Assembly: GCF_029623345.1 (NCBI RefSeq)
Contig: NZ_JAPYKH010000015.1
Span: forward strand, 1-64,000
Reading direction: 5' to 3'
Source of the DNA: Sphingomonas phyllosphaerae
GTDB taxonomy: Bacteria; Pseudomonadota; Alphaproteobacteria; Sphingomonadales; Sphingomonadaceae
DNA: 64,000 nucleotides
Part shown: positions 8,981-17,814 of the stretch, piece by piece
How the letters are laid out: the number at the start of each line of letters is the position of its first letter
How positions within the stretch are numbered: the stretch's first letter is position 1
Notes under the pieces: generated by a model
Told to the model about the DNA's origin: nothing
Database searches by the model: none
Seen by the model: the letters and a program-made list of their open reading frames with translations, nothing else
Position numbers and translations under genes: made by a program

Positions 8981-9987
8981 GGGCGTGCTCCGAGATTGTC
9001 ATCGGCTGGACCTTCAGGCGGAGGCGCGACAAGCTGTGTACCGGCCTTTCCCGATCGATCGCGCCGGTCCTTATCGGCAAACGCCCGGCCGACGTAGACC
9101 GCGAAGCAGACTACTACGAGGATGAGTCCGCAGAACACCTCGTAGTCCGTAAGCAGCCTCGCCTTCATGCCAACAGGGACGATCCCGCCGCCCCCGCTAG
9201 TGCTAATCGTGCTCGCGCTATAGAAAATGAGGTCAGTGAAGGTATCCGGCTTCGGCGAGAGCGAGCCGATGGGCAGCAGCAGGTACATTAGCGCGAAATC
9301 AAGTACGAGTTCCACGTAGCTGTTAAGCGCGAGGCGCAACCGACGTGCCCACGAAAGGCTGCTTCTCGGCATTTGTCGGGGGACGAGCTTCTCGATTGCG
9401 TCGCGGTAGAATGCGTAGAACACTTCGTTGCAGCGCGAAATCAGGTAAGCGAAGAGGACGATCCTGAAAGGGATCAGTTCGGGCCGTTGGACGAACGCGC
9501 TGTCGATCAGGGAAACGACTTCGGCGACTGCGGCCAGTGCCAGTGATATCCTGAAATATCGCCGGTTTCTGAGCCTAATTAGCCGCGATCGCTCGCCCCC
9601 ACGCAGGCCTAACTTCGCCAGATTAGCCGACATCCACGTTGGAGAGACGATCCATCCGAGAATGGTCTGCACCACTTTCCAGGCCGTTGTCGCTCGTTCG
9701 CGCATAGTGGCACTTGGGCTGGCGTCTTGGCCCAGGTCAAGCACAACCCGAGCCGCGTCCACCGCGCCTTCCACAACCTCCGACGGCCAGGGCAGTGTCA
9801 ACGTACGCAACGGCTCGACGAAGGTCGCGATCGCGCCCAAGACGCGAACCCAGTCGAGTGTTACCCAGCGCCGCGCCATGGCAACCGGGTCCGCATCGGT
9901 GTTATTGTCCGTCGGCGAGCCGATCCCGTGATAGTAAAGCGCTGCGTTCATGGGCCAGAAGGCAACCACGGTCAGGATCAGCAGCAA
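8977..9987 (-). CDS. Membrane protein with ion-channel-like pore, N-terminus interrupted
   Basis: About 336 residues with several hydrophobic segments and a C-terminal half laid out as a two-TM channel: TM, pore helix FTDLIFYSASTISTSGGGGIVPVG, TM (VFCGLILVVVCFAVYVGRAF). The pore aligns with potassium-channel pores (T-x-x-T-V-G-Y-G-D), but the filter reads TSGGGG, so potassium selectivity is unlikely. The open frame begins at a TTG inside a hydrophobic helix. Upstream in the same frame is an in-frame TAA (10000-10002) preceded by coding-like sequence from ATG 10080 (MLVRGFGALVAGRRTPWRFG). The gene has therefore probably acquired a nonsense codon or a sequence error. It is coupled to the DUF6602 gene by an ATGA overlap. 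Confidence 0.6.
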   Translation of the reverse strand: MLLILTVVAFWPMNAALYYHGIGSPTDNNTDADPVAMARRWVTLDWVRVLGAIATFVEPLRTLTLPWPSEVVEGAVDAARVVLDLGQDASPSATMRERATTAWKVVQTILGWIVSPTWMSANLAKLGLRGGERSRLIRLRNRRYFRISLALAAVAEVVSLIDSAFVQRPELIPFRIVLFAYLISRCNEVFYAFYRDAIEKLVPRQMPRSSLSWARRLRLALNSYVELVLDFALMYLLLPIGSLSPKPDTFTDLIFYSASTISTSGGGGIVPVGMKARLLTDYEVFCGLILVVVCFAVYVGRAFADKDRRDRSGKAGTQLVAPPPEGPADDNLGARP

Positions 9988-10117
9988 CAGTTTGCCGACT
10001 TACGGTAGACAGAGCAGCCAGCCAAAACGCCACGGTGTTCGCCGTCCCGCGACCAGCGCGCCGAACCCTCTCACCAGCATCGCGGCCGATGGGGAATGAA
10101 GAAGACGCCGGTATTGA

Positions 10118-10438
10118 CCGGCGGCTGGGAAAGCCTTCCTCGACATGCTCGATGTCTTTGCCGAGTTCGAGACGAACCTACGCAAGGAGCGTCAGGCCGA
10201 GGGGATCCAGGCAGCGAAGGCGAGAGGCCCCTACAAGGGAGGCAAGCCGCGCATCGATCCGGAGGCCGTGCGCAAGCTGGCTGCCGAGGGCGTCCGGCCG
10301 TCACACATTGCGCGCCAGCTCGGCATCTCGCGCGGCACCGTCAAACGCTTCATGCCAGGCCAACCGCCGCGGCGATCGAGCGCAGGCGAGGCGCCCGTAA
10401 TAGGTGTAGGAAAGGGGACGAATGCCGATCCGTTCTGA
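10118..10438 (+). pseudogene. Serine recombinase (resolvase/invertase), 5'-truncated remnant
   Basis: Only the C-terminal third remains: GKAFLDMLDVFAEFETNLRK (end of the catalytic domain and E-helix), the AKARGPYKGGKPRI linker, and the Hin-like helix-turn-helix VRPSHIARQLGISRGTVKRF. An in-frame TGA at 10115-10117 and loss of the N-terminal catalytic serine region show that it cannot recombine DNA. It lies between the pore/DUF6602 pair and the end of the phosphorothioation operon and marks an old mobile-element junction. Confidence 0.85.
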
Positions 10439-10570
10439 GCACGCCTTCCTCTACCCGATGCCGAGCATGAACACCTAGGCGGCCAGCGGACGCCCCCGTT
10501 TCCAAGCGTGCAGCCGATTCAACGACACGTGGTTCAGCCGGATAAGCCTCGGCGCTCGGCCGTTGGCTCC

Positions 10571-12010
10571 TCATCCGCTTGCGCTGGGTGGCAATACCAT
10601 CAAGCTACGGACGACGACCTTGTCGGGTCCAAGGCCGTGCCTGTCCGCCATCTCCGCCTCCAGCTTCCGCTGCTTGGATCGGGGAGGGAGCCCGAACACG
10701 TGTGACTTCCGGATGAGGGTACGATCCTCCGCGCGGAGGATCACGTCCTGCCGGCGGAGGTCCACGGCGACTGATGAGGTGATTGCCGGGAAGGGAGACT
10801 TCCGGTCAGCCAAGCGGAAAATGGTGAGGCGCTTCCTCAAAGGATCGAGCCGCACGAGATCTCCGTCCTCGACATCGCCAGCGAGGTACGATGCACAACC
10901 CGTATAGCACCTCAAGGGACCGCTCAGGCGTTCAATGCGACCTCCGTCGATGATCAGGCGCTGGTCCTCATCAAGGATACCTAAGCCTCGTTCCGCACAT
11001 TCACGCATAGCAGCGACCGTGTGCTGCGGCTCAGCGAGCGCATGGAGATACTCCAACGCCTGTTCGGCAAGCTGCTGCTGGCTGCCGAAATGCGTACGTA
11101 TGTCCCGCACCATGGATGGGCTAGGTCTCGCCGCCGACTTGGTGCGGTTAAGAGCGCCGAGCGCGTAATGGACCAGCAGGTCCTCGCGGGAGTCGCGACG
11201 TGCCTGTTCAAAGGCGTCCCGGTCCAGGGTCAAGGCGACGCAGGTGTCGACCGCTCTCGCAAAGGAAACGCGTTCACTCGCCAGCAGATCGTGGACGGTC
11301 GCCGGCATCTCCTCTGCGTGCGGGAGACGGCCGCGATGCAGCGCGAACTCTGCCGTGGCGGTTAGTGCGGCCTCGATGCGCTCATGCAGCTCCGGCCGGG
11401 CGAGGACCGCCTTTCGACTCCGTCCGGTTGCGTAGCTTGAGGTCGATGCCCGTCGACCGCGACGGCGTTCGAGAAGGAACTCCTGCTCGTCCTCGGGCGC
11501 GCGGAACGCGACAAATATTCCTGGTGCTAGGGCAACCGGCTCCGCCCCGACGGCTTGTGCCACGACGGCTCGGATCTCGGCGTGCTGGTAGTATTTCTGG
11601 AAAGTGCCGCGGGACGTGAGAAATCCGTCACCGAACGGGCGCAGTCCGTCGAGCGGCACAGCGCCGACAAGCATGACCGATACGACAAGCGCCTTTCGCG
11701 AGATCGACCACGCGCGTTCAAGCGCAGCCTGTCGTTCCGCTGTGTTCTCGATGACGTTAAGAACGAAACCTAGGTTAACGATCTCGGCTTCAAAGATCTG
11801 TTCGTCCGGCGCAAAGTGCGGATCCCATCCGCGTGCCTCCACCCCGGCCGAGCTCAGCGCGCGCAGGTCGCCGCCCTGACCACAGCCATAGTCGAAGACG
11901 GTGGTACCCTCGCGCACGAGCCTGTGCCGCACAGCAAGGGACATTGGCTGTGACAGGGTGTGTCGCACCATCGCCGTCCTGTGCCGATGCACGAGCGGGG
12001 CGGTGCTCAT
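10571..12010 (-). CDS. DNA phosphorothioation-associated putative methyltransferase
   Basis: A 479-residue protein of the family named for its association with dnd loci (dnd_rel_methyl type). The N-terminus HRHRTAMVRHTLSQPMSLAV is followed by a class I methyltransferase SAM motif VFDYGCGQGGDLRALSSAG (about residues 38-56) and ARGWDPHFAP. The long C-terminal region has no clear motif. The ATG overlaps the preceding gene's stop by 4 bp. In related proteins the segment encoded here by the upstream gene appears, from memory, to be fused at the N-terminus, so this is a split version. It is last in the nine-gene ssp operon. Substrate is unknown; it may act on DNA or on another system component. Confidence 0.75.
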   Translation of the reverse strand: MSTAPLVHRHRTAMVRHTLSQPMSLAVRHRLVREGTTVFDYGCGQGGDLRALSSAGVEARGWDPHFAPDEQIFEAEIVNLGFVLNVIENTAERQAALERAWSISRKALVVSVMLVGAVPLDGLRPFGDGFLTSRGTFQKYYQHAEIRAVVAQAVGAEPVALAPGIFVAFRAPEDEQEFLLERRRGRRASTSSYATGRSRKAVLARPELHERIEAALTATAEFALHRGRLPHAEEMPATVHDLLASERVSFARAVDTCVALTLDRDAFEQARRDSREDLLVHYALGALNRTKSAARPSPSMVRDIRTHFGSQQQLAEQALEYLHALAEPQHTVAAMRECAERGLGILDEDQRLIIDGGRIERLSGPLRCYTGCASYLAGDVEDGDLVRLDPLRKRLTIFRLADRKSPFPAITSSVAVDLRRQDVILRAEDRTLIRKSHVFGLPPRSKQRKLEAEMADRHGLGPDKVVVRSLMVLPPSASG

Positions 12011-12471
12011 GCCGCACGTACCTCATCATCGACGGAGATGAGACCGAATTCCGCCAAGCGCTTGCTCCACTCCATCGCGCGGCCGATACGGTGATTTTCC
12101 CTGAACGCTCCGCGCTCAACCAGCGACTGGGTGGTAGCGGCCCAGCGTTTCACACGGACGTCCGCAGGATCCACAAGCAGCTCCTTGCGGTGAAGGATCA
12201 GGGGATTGACGCTGCTCCTGTAAGAGGTGCTGCTGACCTTCCCCGTTTTGAGGTCGATACGGGTCGCCTCCAGCAGCGCTGGGAACGCCGACCGGTCGAA
12301 GTCCTCGTACTGCATCAACCCGACCACCTCGGGCTCAAGGCGCGCCACGTTCCAAGATTGGCCCGCTGCAAGCGCCACGGCGTCGGACAGGGTTGCGGCC
12401 GAGCTTACCGGAAGAAGGCCGATCGCCTCTCGATGGATGTAGACAGCGCCCCGGACCCGCTTGCCGACCAT
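12007..12471 (-). CDS. Phosphorothioation-associated small protein, partner of the methyltransferase
   Basis: A 154-residue protein with no named domain. It begins VGKRVRGAVYIHREAIGLLP and contains VVGLMQYEDFDRSAFPALLEATRIDL and SVNPLILHRKELLVDP. These motifs resemble, from memory, the N-terminal extension of larger phosphorothioation-associated methyltransferases, suggesting a protein that is fused in other genomes. It starts 3 bp after the sspH stop and overlaps the methyltransferase by 4 bp, so stoichiometric production of the two proteins is likely. Confidence 0.6.
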   Translation of the reverse strand: MVGKRVRGAVYIHREAIGLLPVSSAATLSDAVALAAGQSWNVARLEPEVVGLMQYEDFDRSAFPALLEATRIDLKTGKVSSTSYRSSVNPLILHRKELLVDPADVRVKRWAATTQSLVERGAFRENHRIGRAMEWSKRLAEFGLISVDDEVRAA

Positions 12472-12474
12472 CCG

Positions 12475-15400
12475 CTACTCCGCGGCTTCTTGACGGGGCT
12501 CCGACCAGGTCGCGATCACCGCCTCGGCGAGGTCCTCGACCTCATCGTCACCGATGTAGGGCACCTGTAGGTACGTCTTCTCGTCCGTGTCCAGCTTGGC
12601 GATGAGGTGCCCCTTGCCGAGTAGGCGCTCCGCACCCTTCTCGTTGAGCGCAATCTTCGAGCTGCCCTCGTCACCCAGTCGGAGGATGAGCTTGTTGCCT
12701 AGGTTCGTCCTCAGCTGCATTGTCATGACCTGGTTGTCGGCCCGCTGGTAGATCATGAAGAGGTGGAAGCCCGCGGCACGCGACTTCGTCGCGATCTTGT
12801 TGATCAAGCCATCGACCACGTTCTTGAAGTCGTCGTCCTGCATCCAGTTCGCGACCTCGTCGAAAAAGATGACGATGCGCGGCATGCGACGGCTCGATCC
12901 GACTCGCCGGTTGTATTGATCGATGTTGCGGACGCCCTCGCGGCTGATCTCCTCGTAGCGCTCGTCCATGTCGGTGACGAGACGTGCGAGAAGCGCCTTG
13001 GCGTCCTCCTGGTTGTCGATGATGCCGCCGCGCAGGTGCGGCAGGCGTCGCGCCCAAGCGTAGTCGACCCCTCGCTTCGGATCGATCAGGTACAGCTCGA
13101 GGTCCTCGGGCGCATTCAGGGCGCAGAGGTCGAGCAGCACGTTCGTGACCAGGATGCCCTTGCCGCTGCCGGTCGTGCCCGAGATCAGACTGTGCGGGGC
13201 TGCCCGTTCCTGGCCGTCGTATTCGGCGCCGAGCGGCAGATAGCAGAGACTGCCGTCATCCTCCTTTTCCCCCAGGAGCGGCGCTGCCTTCTGCCCGGTC
13301 CCACCCGGCGCATCCACCCGCCTGAGCCATGCGTCGGCGAGGTGCAGAATTGCTCGCGAAGGGCGACGAAGGCCGATGGCGATTCGCCCGGGCATTGGCG
13401 TCACCCGGATGATGTCCAGCCCGTAGCGCGTCAGCAGATCCGTCTGCTTCCGCTCCAGCCAGCCGACGGTGAGGGTCCGGCCGCCGACGTAGATGAGGCC
13501 GGTGTTGGGCGTCAGCCGCTGCTCGAGGATCGGCGCGTCGACCCCTTCCTCCTGCAGGGCGCTGCGGAGCGCGGCGATCTGCTCCGCAAGCCAGACCTCC
13601 GCCTTCTCCTCGTTCCGCCTCTGGCTCTGGGCGGCGAGCACCGCGTGGATCTCCGCGCTCCAGGGGCCCGCCGCGGCAGGCGGCGAAATAGCGGCATCGA
13701 CCGTTCGCGCCGGTTCGACCGTCTGGGTGGCGGCCGGCTCCTCCGAATCATCGGCAGACGCGGCGACCGGGTCCTCGTTCTCGGTGCCGCCGATGTCGTC
13801 CGTGGGCAGTTGCTGCCCGGCTTCGGTTGACTCGGGCTCCTTCACGCTCGGGCTGGGCCATCCGTCGGGAACCGACAGGAGCGGGGATGCGGTGGGCTCC
13901 ATCAGGTTCCGCAGCGCCGATGCCGTGGTCGGGCGGGCGAACACCCACTGTGCGAGCCGGCGCCTGTCGGCTTGCGGCCGGTCCTCGTCCGGCAGCTTGG
14001 GCATTTGCTCGTAGACGGCGTCCAGTTCGTGGCTGAACACGACCGAGTGACCGTCAACAGTGATCGGATAGTCGCCCGAACGAAGGCCCTCGAGCCACTG
14101 GTCCTGCGTGATGCCTCCCACTTGGTCGAACGGGTCCATGTGCTCCAGGACCATGTCCGCGAGCCTGTTGCGCCAGATGGCGGGATCGATCGTCGCGTCC
14201 GTGTCGAGCAGGCGGTGGCTGAGCGCGGTGAAGGTCGATTCGAGCTGGCCGGCCGACCTCTTCCGCTGCTCCATGAGGGCGTCCTGACCGACATACTTGG
14301 CTTCCGCGACGACGATCCGGATCTCGGGCCCCGAGCCGCCGACGGAGAAGTCGATGGCGATTATGTCCGCAATCTCTCCGCTCAGGTCCAGCCAGCCCCT
14401 ATAGTCGTCGAGAAAGAACCATCCGGTGCGATTTTCCCGTCCAACCGCGAGCATGCGCTCGATCTCGCGCTGGGTCAGCACCAGCCCCATCAGCTCGCTC
14501 GCGTAGTTCGACCACTGCGCGCCGCGCATCACGACGCCGCCGGACAGGCGCGACGCCCGGACGAAGATCTCCCTCCGCAGCTTTCCCAGGGTCGCCTCGT
14601 TCGCGTCGGGGAGGATCACATCCAGCCCGCTGGACAGGCAGTCGCCGAGTTCCTGCTCGGAGATCTCGGCCGAGACGATCACGTTGTGCGTGGAGCCAGG
14701 CACGCTGAAATACTTGATGATCCGCCGCTCGTCACTCGACACGAGGCGGCGATCCGCGACCCGGTCGAAGGTCATAACCCAGTGACCGAGCGCGTGAGCC
14801 TTTGCGAGAACATCGGCCACGTCGCCCGACATGAACTCGACCTCCTGAACCGGGAGCCAGGGCTCCGGATGCCGGACGGCGTCGCGGGTAGCGATGGCGC
14901 GCAGCGCGTCTACGTACGCGCGTCCCGCCGCTGGCTGGCGTGGCGCGGTGAGGTAAAGCGCCGAGGTGGTGTTCCCCTTCTTGAAAGGCCTGCGCTTCGA
15001 TCGGGAGGTAGGAACATAGGTGTCGAGGGTCATGCGATCGTCGGGCGTCTCTCCGCGCGTCCACCGCACACGGCTGCTTCGCGAGATCACGTCCTGCAGA
15101 AGTACGATGTCATTGGCCTTGAGCCCGCTCTCCCGGGTGAGCGTGTCCGGGCTGAAGATGCCGACCCTGAGCCGCGAAAGGAAGTTGCGGGCCGCCTCGC
15201 TCGCCAGGCTGGTGTCGATCTCGTGGCTGATGCGGCGATTCTGGCGCTCGTAGACTTGGCGCAGCCTTTCCGTATCGTCGTCGGTCACGACGAGCTCGCA
15301 GCGGATCTCGGGATCGTCCTCGATCCGGCGCGCCAGGCCATTGGCCATCGCCAGCGGCAGGTTCTCGGAATCGGCGTTCAAGATGACGACGCTGAAGTTG

Positions 15401-17814
15401 GCCCGCTCGTGCGGGCGAAGCTTCAGATACTCGTCGCCAACCCGTTCGAACGCGGTCACGGCCCCGTCGGCGGGCTCATCGGTCAGGCCGTGGTGCGAGG
15501 TGCCCGACACGGTCTCCAGCAACGAGCAGTCGGCCAGGCAATCCGTCTCGGCGAGGAGGTGATCGTCATGTTCCTGCAGCACGGCGACGTCGCCGTAGTA
15601 GGTGCGCGTCAGCGACGCGGCACGATCGTTGACGAAATCCTCGATGCTGGCGCGCTTGCCGCCCGAGCTGGTCACCACCTGTTTGATCGCATCGGCGAGT
15701 TGGCGCGCTTTCGCGCCGATCTCGGCGAGGCGCAACGGGTGCCAGGCGGTCAGCAGGGCTGCAGGCCGTTCCCCTTCGATCGAGATGACGCCGATGATCG
15801 TGAGCGGGGCGAGGAGGTTTCTGATCGAGACCTCCTCGGGTGCGTTGTCGAGCACGGCGTCGAGCAGGGCCCCGTATCTCTGAGCCTGGCTGATCAGCTC
15901 GGCCGAGCCGACCCCTGCGCCGCGAAGCAGATCCTCCAGTGCGGCACCGTATGAGCCGTGGAAGGTGGCGAATGCCTGAGCGATCCTGTCCGCCCGGTCG
16001 GGGGTGAGCACGCCATTCCCCCGGATCTCGTTGAGCGCAGCTGGCCACGTCTGGTCGATCCGGAACTCGGCGCGGCCGTCGTTGGCTAGAAGGCCATCGC
16101 TCTGATTGAACGCGTCATTGATGCTGGCGCGCTCGGCAAGGTTAATAGAAGCTCCGATCGTGCCGCGCGCCGAACGGTTTTGCTGAATGTGCCCGGTGAG
16201 GAGCCGCGTCGCGTCGTCCGATGGCTGCGGCCGGATGCGGCGCAGATCCTGCGGGAACGAAAGGCCCAGCGCCTCGGGCGCGGGTTTCCAGACGAGTTGC
16301 GCGCGCTGCGCCTGCGGCTTGGCTGAGGTGCTGCCTAGAACTGAATTAAGCTTGTCCGCGGACACGAGGAAGGCCTCGAACTCGAGCTCGACGGCCTCCT
16401 TACTGCGCGAGGAGTTGTCCTCCTTCACGGTGTCCCAGTCGACCGTCCAGCAGCGGCCGAAGTCCAGGATAGCCTCGGGTTCCAACATCTCCTTCAACCC
16501 GCGGTATCGATCGCGTAGGAACCGGAGGACGCGCGTGTTCTTGTCGCGCTGCCAGAAGTCCATCTGCTCGCCGCCGCGTAGGCGCACGACGAGAACGCGG
16601 TCGGCGTCGTCCTGATCGGCGTCGTCGCCTTCAGGCACCGCCCTGTGCGCCAGCTTCAGCAGACCCTCGGTGAGGTCCCTCGCCTCGACCGGCGCCCGGA
16701 AGACGAGCCGCTCCCAGCGCTTGTACAGCTTTGGGTCGGTTGCGAGCCGGGCGCGGTGGTCGGCGAAGAAGCTGTCGATGTCGTCGGACGGCTTCGCCGT
16801 ATCCTTGACCAAGTCGGTCAGCAACTGCTGCTCCGACGGCTTCAGGGCGTTGGGAAACTGCGCGTCCAGGAATTGCTGCGTCTCGAGGCCGAAGTTCGGC
16901 TTCACCTTGCGCTTGGCATCGGTGAAGAAGGGTTCGATCGCGTCCCAGCCGAGTTCGGCGACCTCTGCCTGGGTGGTCGTCCAGCCGCCATCGCGAACCG
17001 CCCGGTCGGCGAGCAGCGCGCCGAGCTTGACCACGACGTCTGATGGCAGGGCGTTCTCCGCCTCCATCTGCTCCAGACGTCGCTTCAGTTCGGTCCTGTT
17101 CAGCGGATCGCCGTCACGGGCCTTGAGGTACAGCGCGGGCTGCGCCTCGTCCAAGGCTCCGCGGAAGAACTTGGTCGCGTTCTCGATGCTGTCCGTGAGC
17201 TTGAGCCGGGGATCGCCGCCGTTTCGGGGAAGGCGGAGCGCGGGCAGCGCCGCGCGGACCGCCTTCTCCGGGGCGAGCCCCTGCATCCCGCCGATCTGCA
17301 CGCCGAGGCGCTCAATGAACTCGGCGATCGTGACGACGTCGTGCGCGGCGCCGGCGGCGAGCGTTCCCTTCAAGGCCGTGGCCACCTGCTCGCGGATTTT
17401 CTCTGACGCCATCGGCAGACCCTCGACCGCCCAGGCCAGCGGGTCCTGGAGCAGCCAGGCCTCGTCGATCTTCGAGTTGTGCGAGAGGGTCGGCTCCGTC
17501 GCCTTCACCATGTCGGCCGGGACCGTGCACACGGTGAGCCGCACGCCCTCCGTGGCGTGGTTGCGGTGCCAGGGCGCGGTCTGGTCGGAGACGGTCGCGG
17601 GTGACACGTCGCCCTCGACCAAACGCGGATGGATGAACATCTGCACCTGACCAGCAGGCATGGTCGAGGTCGCCACGTGGCGCGCGATGGCGCTGACGAC
17701 GGGCTTCTCGAGACCCACGACGCAGAAGAACGCCCGGTCCTGCACGTCCTCCGTCGCCTCTCGCAGGCGTCGGGCCGCCACGCGGCCAATCAGTTCATGC
17801 GTGGACAAGTTCAT
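12475..17814 (-). CDS. sspH: SspH/DptH-like FtsK-type ATPase with embedded nuclease-like motif
   Basis: A 1,779-residue protein. The C-terminal ~250 residues form an FtsK/HerA-type motor: Walker A SGTTGSGKGIL at about residue 1548, YLIDPKRGVDYAWA, Walker B VIFFDEVANW near 1650 and SRAAGFHLFMIYQRADNQVM. Near residues 1150-1170 the sequence DIIAIDFSV ... IRIVVAEAKY has the D...E-x-K layout of PD-(D/E)XK nucleases. The N-terminal thousand residues resemble DptH-type restriction proteins in size and general character but show no motif I can name. It overlaps sspG by 20 bp and is followed after 3 bp by the next gene. Inferred role: the motor/nuclease of the restriction arm acting on unmodified DNA. 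Confidence 0.7.
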   Translation of the reverse strand: MNLSTHELIGRVAARRLREATEDVQDRAFFCVVGLEKPVVSAIARHVATSTMPAGQVQMFIHPRLVEGDVSPATVSDQTAPWHRNHATEGVRLTVCTVPADMVKATEPTLSHNSKIDEAWLLQDPLAWAVEGLPMASEKIREQVATALKGTLAAGAAHDVVTIAEFIERLGVQIGGMQGLAPEKAVRAALPALRLPRNGGDPRLKLTDSIENATKFFRGALDEAQPALYLKARDGDPLNRTELKRRLEQMEAENALPSDVVVKLGALLADRAVRDGGWTTTQAEVAELGWDAIEPFFTDAKRKVKPNFGLETQQFLDAQFPNALKPSEQQLLTDLVKDTAKPSDDIDSFFADHRARLATDPKLYKRWERLVFRAPVEARDLTEGLLKLAHRAVPEGDDADQDDADRVLVVRLRGGEQMDFWQRDKNTRVLRFLRDRYRGLKEMLEPEAILDFGRCWTVDWDTVKEDNSSRSKEAVELEFEAFLVSADKLNSVLGSTSAKPQAQRAQLVWKPAPEALGLSFPQDLRRIRPQPSDDATRLLTGHIQQNRSARGTIGASINLAERASINDAFNQSDGLLANDGRAEFRIDQTWPAALNEIRGNGVLTPDRADRIAQAFATFHGSYGAALEDLLRGAGVGSAELISQAQRYGALLDAVLDNAPEEVSIRNLLAPLTIIGVISIEGERPAALLTAWHPLRLAEIGAKARQLADAIKQVVTSSGGKRASIEDFVNDRAASLTRTYYGDVAVLQEHDDHLLAETDCLADCSLLETVSGTSHHGLTDEPADGAVTAFERVGDEYLKLRPHERANFSVVILNADSENLPLAMANGLARRIEDDPEIRCELVVTDDDTERLRQVYERQNRRISHEIDTSLASEAARNFLSRLRVGIFSPDTLTRESGLKANDIVLLQDVISRSSRVRWTRGETPDDRMTLDTYVPTSRSKRRPFKKGNTTSALYLTAPRQPAAGRAYVDALRAIATRDAVRHPEPWLPVQEVEFMSGDVADVLAKAHALGHWVMTFDRVADRRLVSSDERRIIKYFSVPGSTHNVIVSAEISEQELGDCLSSGLDVILPDANEATLGKLRREIFVRASRLSGGVVMRGAQWSNYASELMGLVLTQREIERMLAVGRENRTGWFFLDDYRGWLDLSGEIADIIAIDFSVGGSGPEIRIVVAEAKYVGQDALMEQRKRSAGQLESTFTALSHRLLDTDATIDPAIWRNRLADMVLEHMDPFDQVGGITQDQWLEGLRSGDYPITVDGHSVVFSHELDAVYEQMPKLPDEDRPQADRRRLAQWVFARPTTASALRNLMEPTASPLLSVPDGWPSPSVKEPESTEAGQQLPTDDIGGTENEDPVAASADDSEEPAATQTVEPARTVDAAISPPAAAGPWSAEIHAVLAAQSQRRNEEKAEVWLAEQIAALRSALQEEGVDAPILEQRLTPNTGLIYVGGRTLTVGWLERKQTDLLTRYGLDIIRVTPMPGRIAIGLRRPSRAILHLADAWLRRVDAPGGTGQKAAPLLGEKEDDGSLCYLPLGAEYDGQERAAPHSLISGTTGSGKGILVTNVLLDLCALNAPEDLELYLIDPKRGVDYAWARRLPHLRGGIIDNQEDAKALLARLVTDMDERYEEISREGVRNIDQYNRRVGSSRRMPRIVIFFDEVANWMQDDDFKNVVDGLINKIATKSRAAGFHLFMIYQRADNQVMTMQLRTNLGNKLILRLGDEGSSKIALNEKGAERLLGKGHLIAKLDTDEKTYLQVPYIGDDEVEDLAEAVIATWSEPRQEAAE

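Noticed and set aside
13972..15954. A 660-codon open frame on the plus strand antisense to sspH.
   Set aside because: High GC opens antisense frames; the product has no domains, while the minus-strand protein has clear motifs throughout the region.
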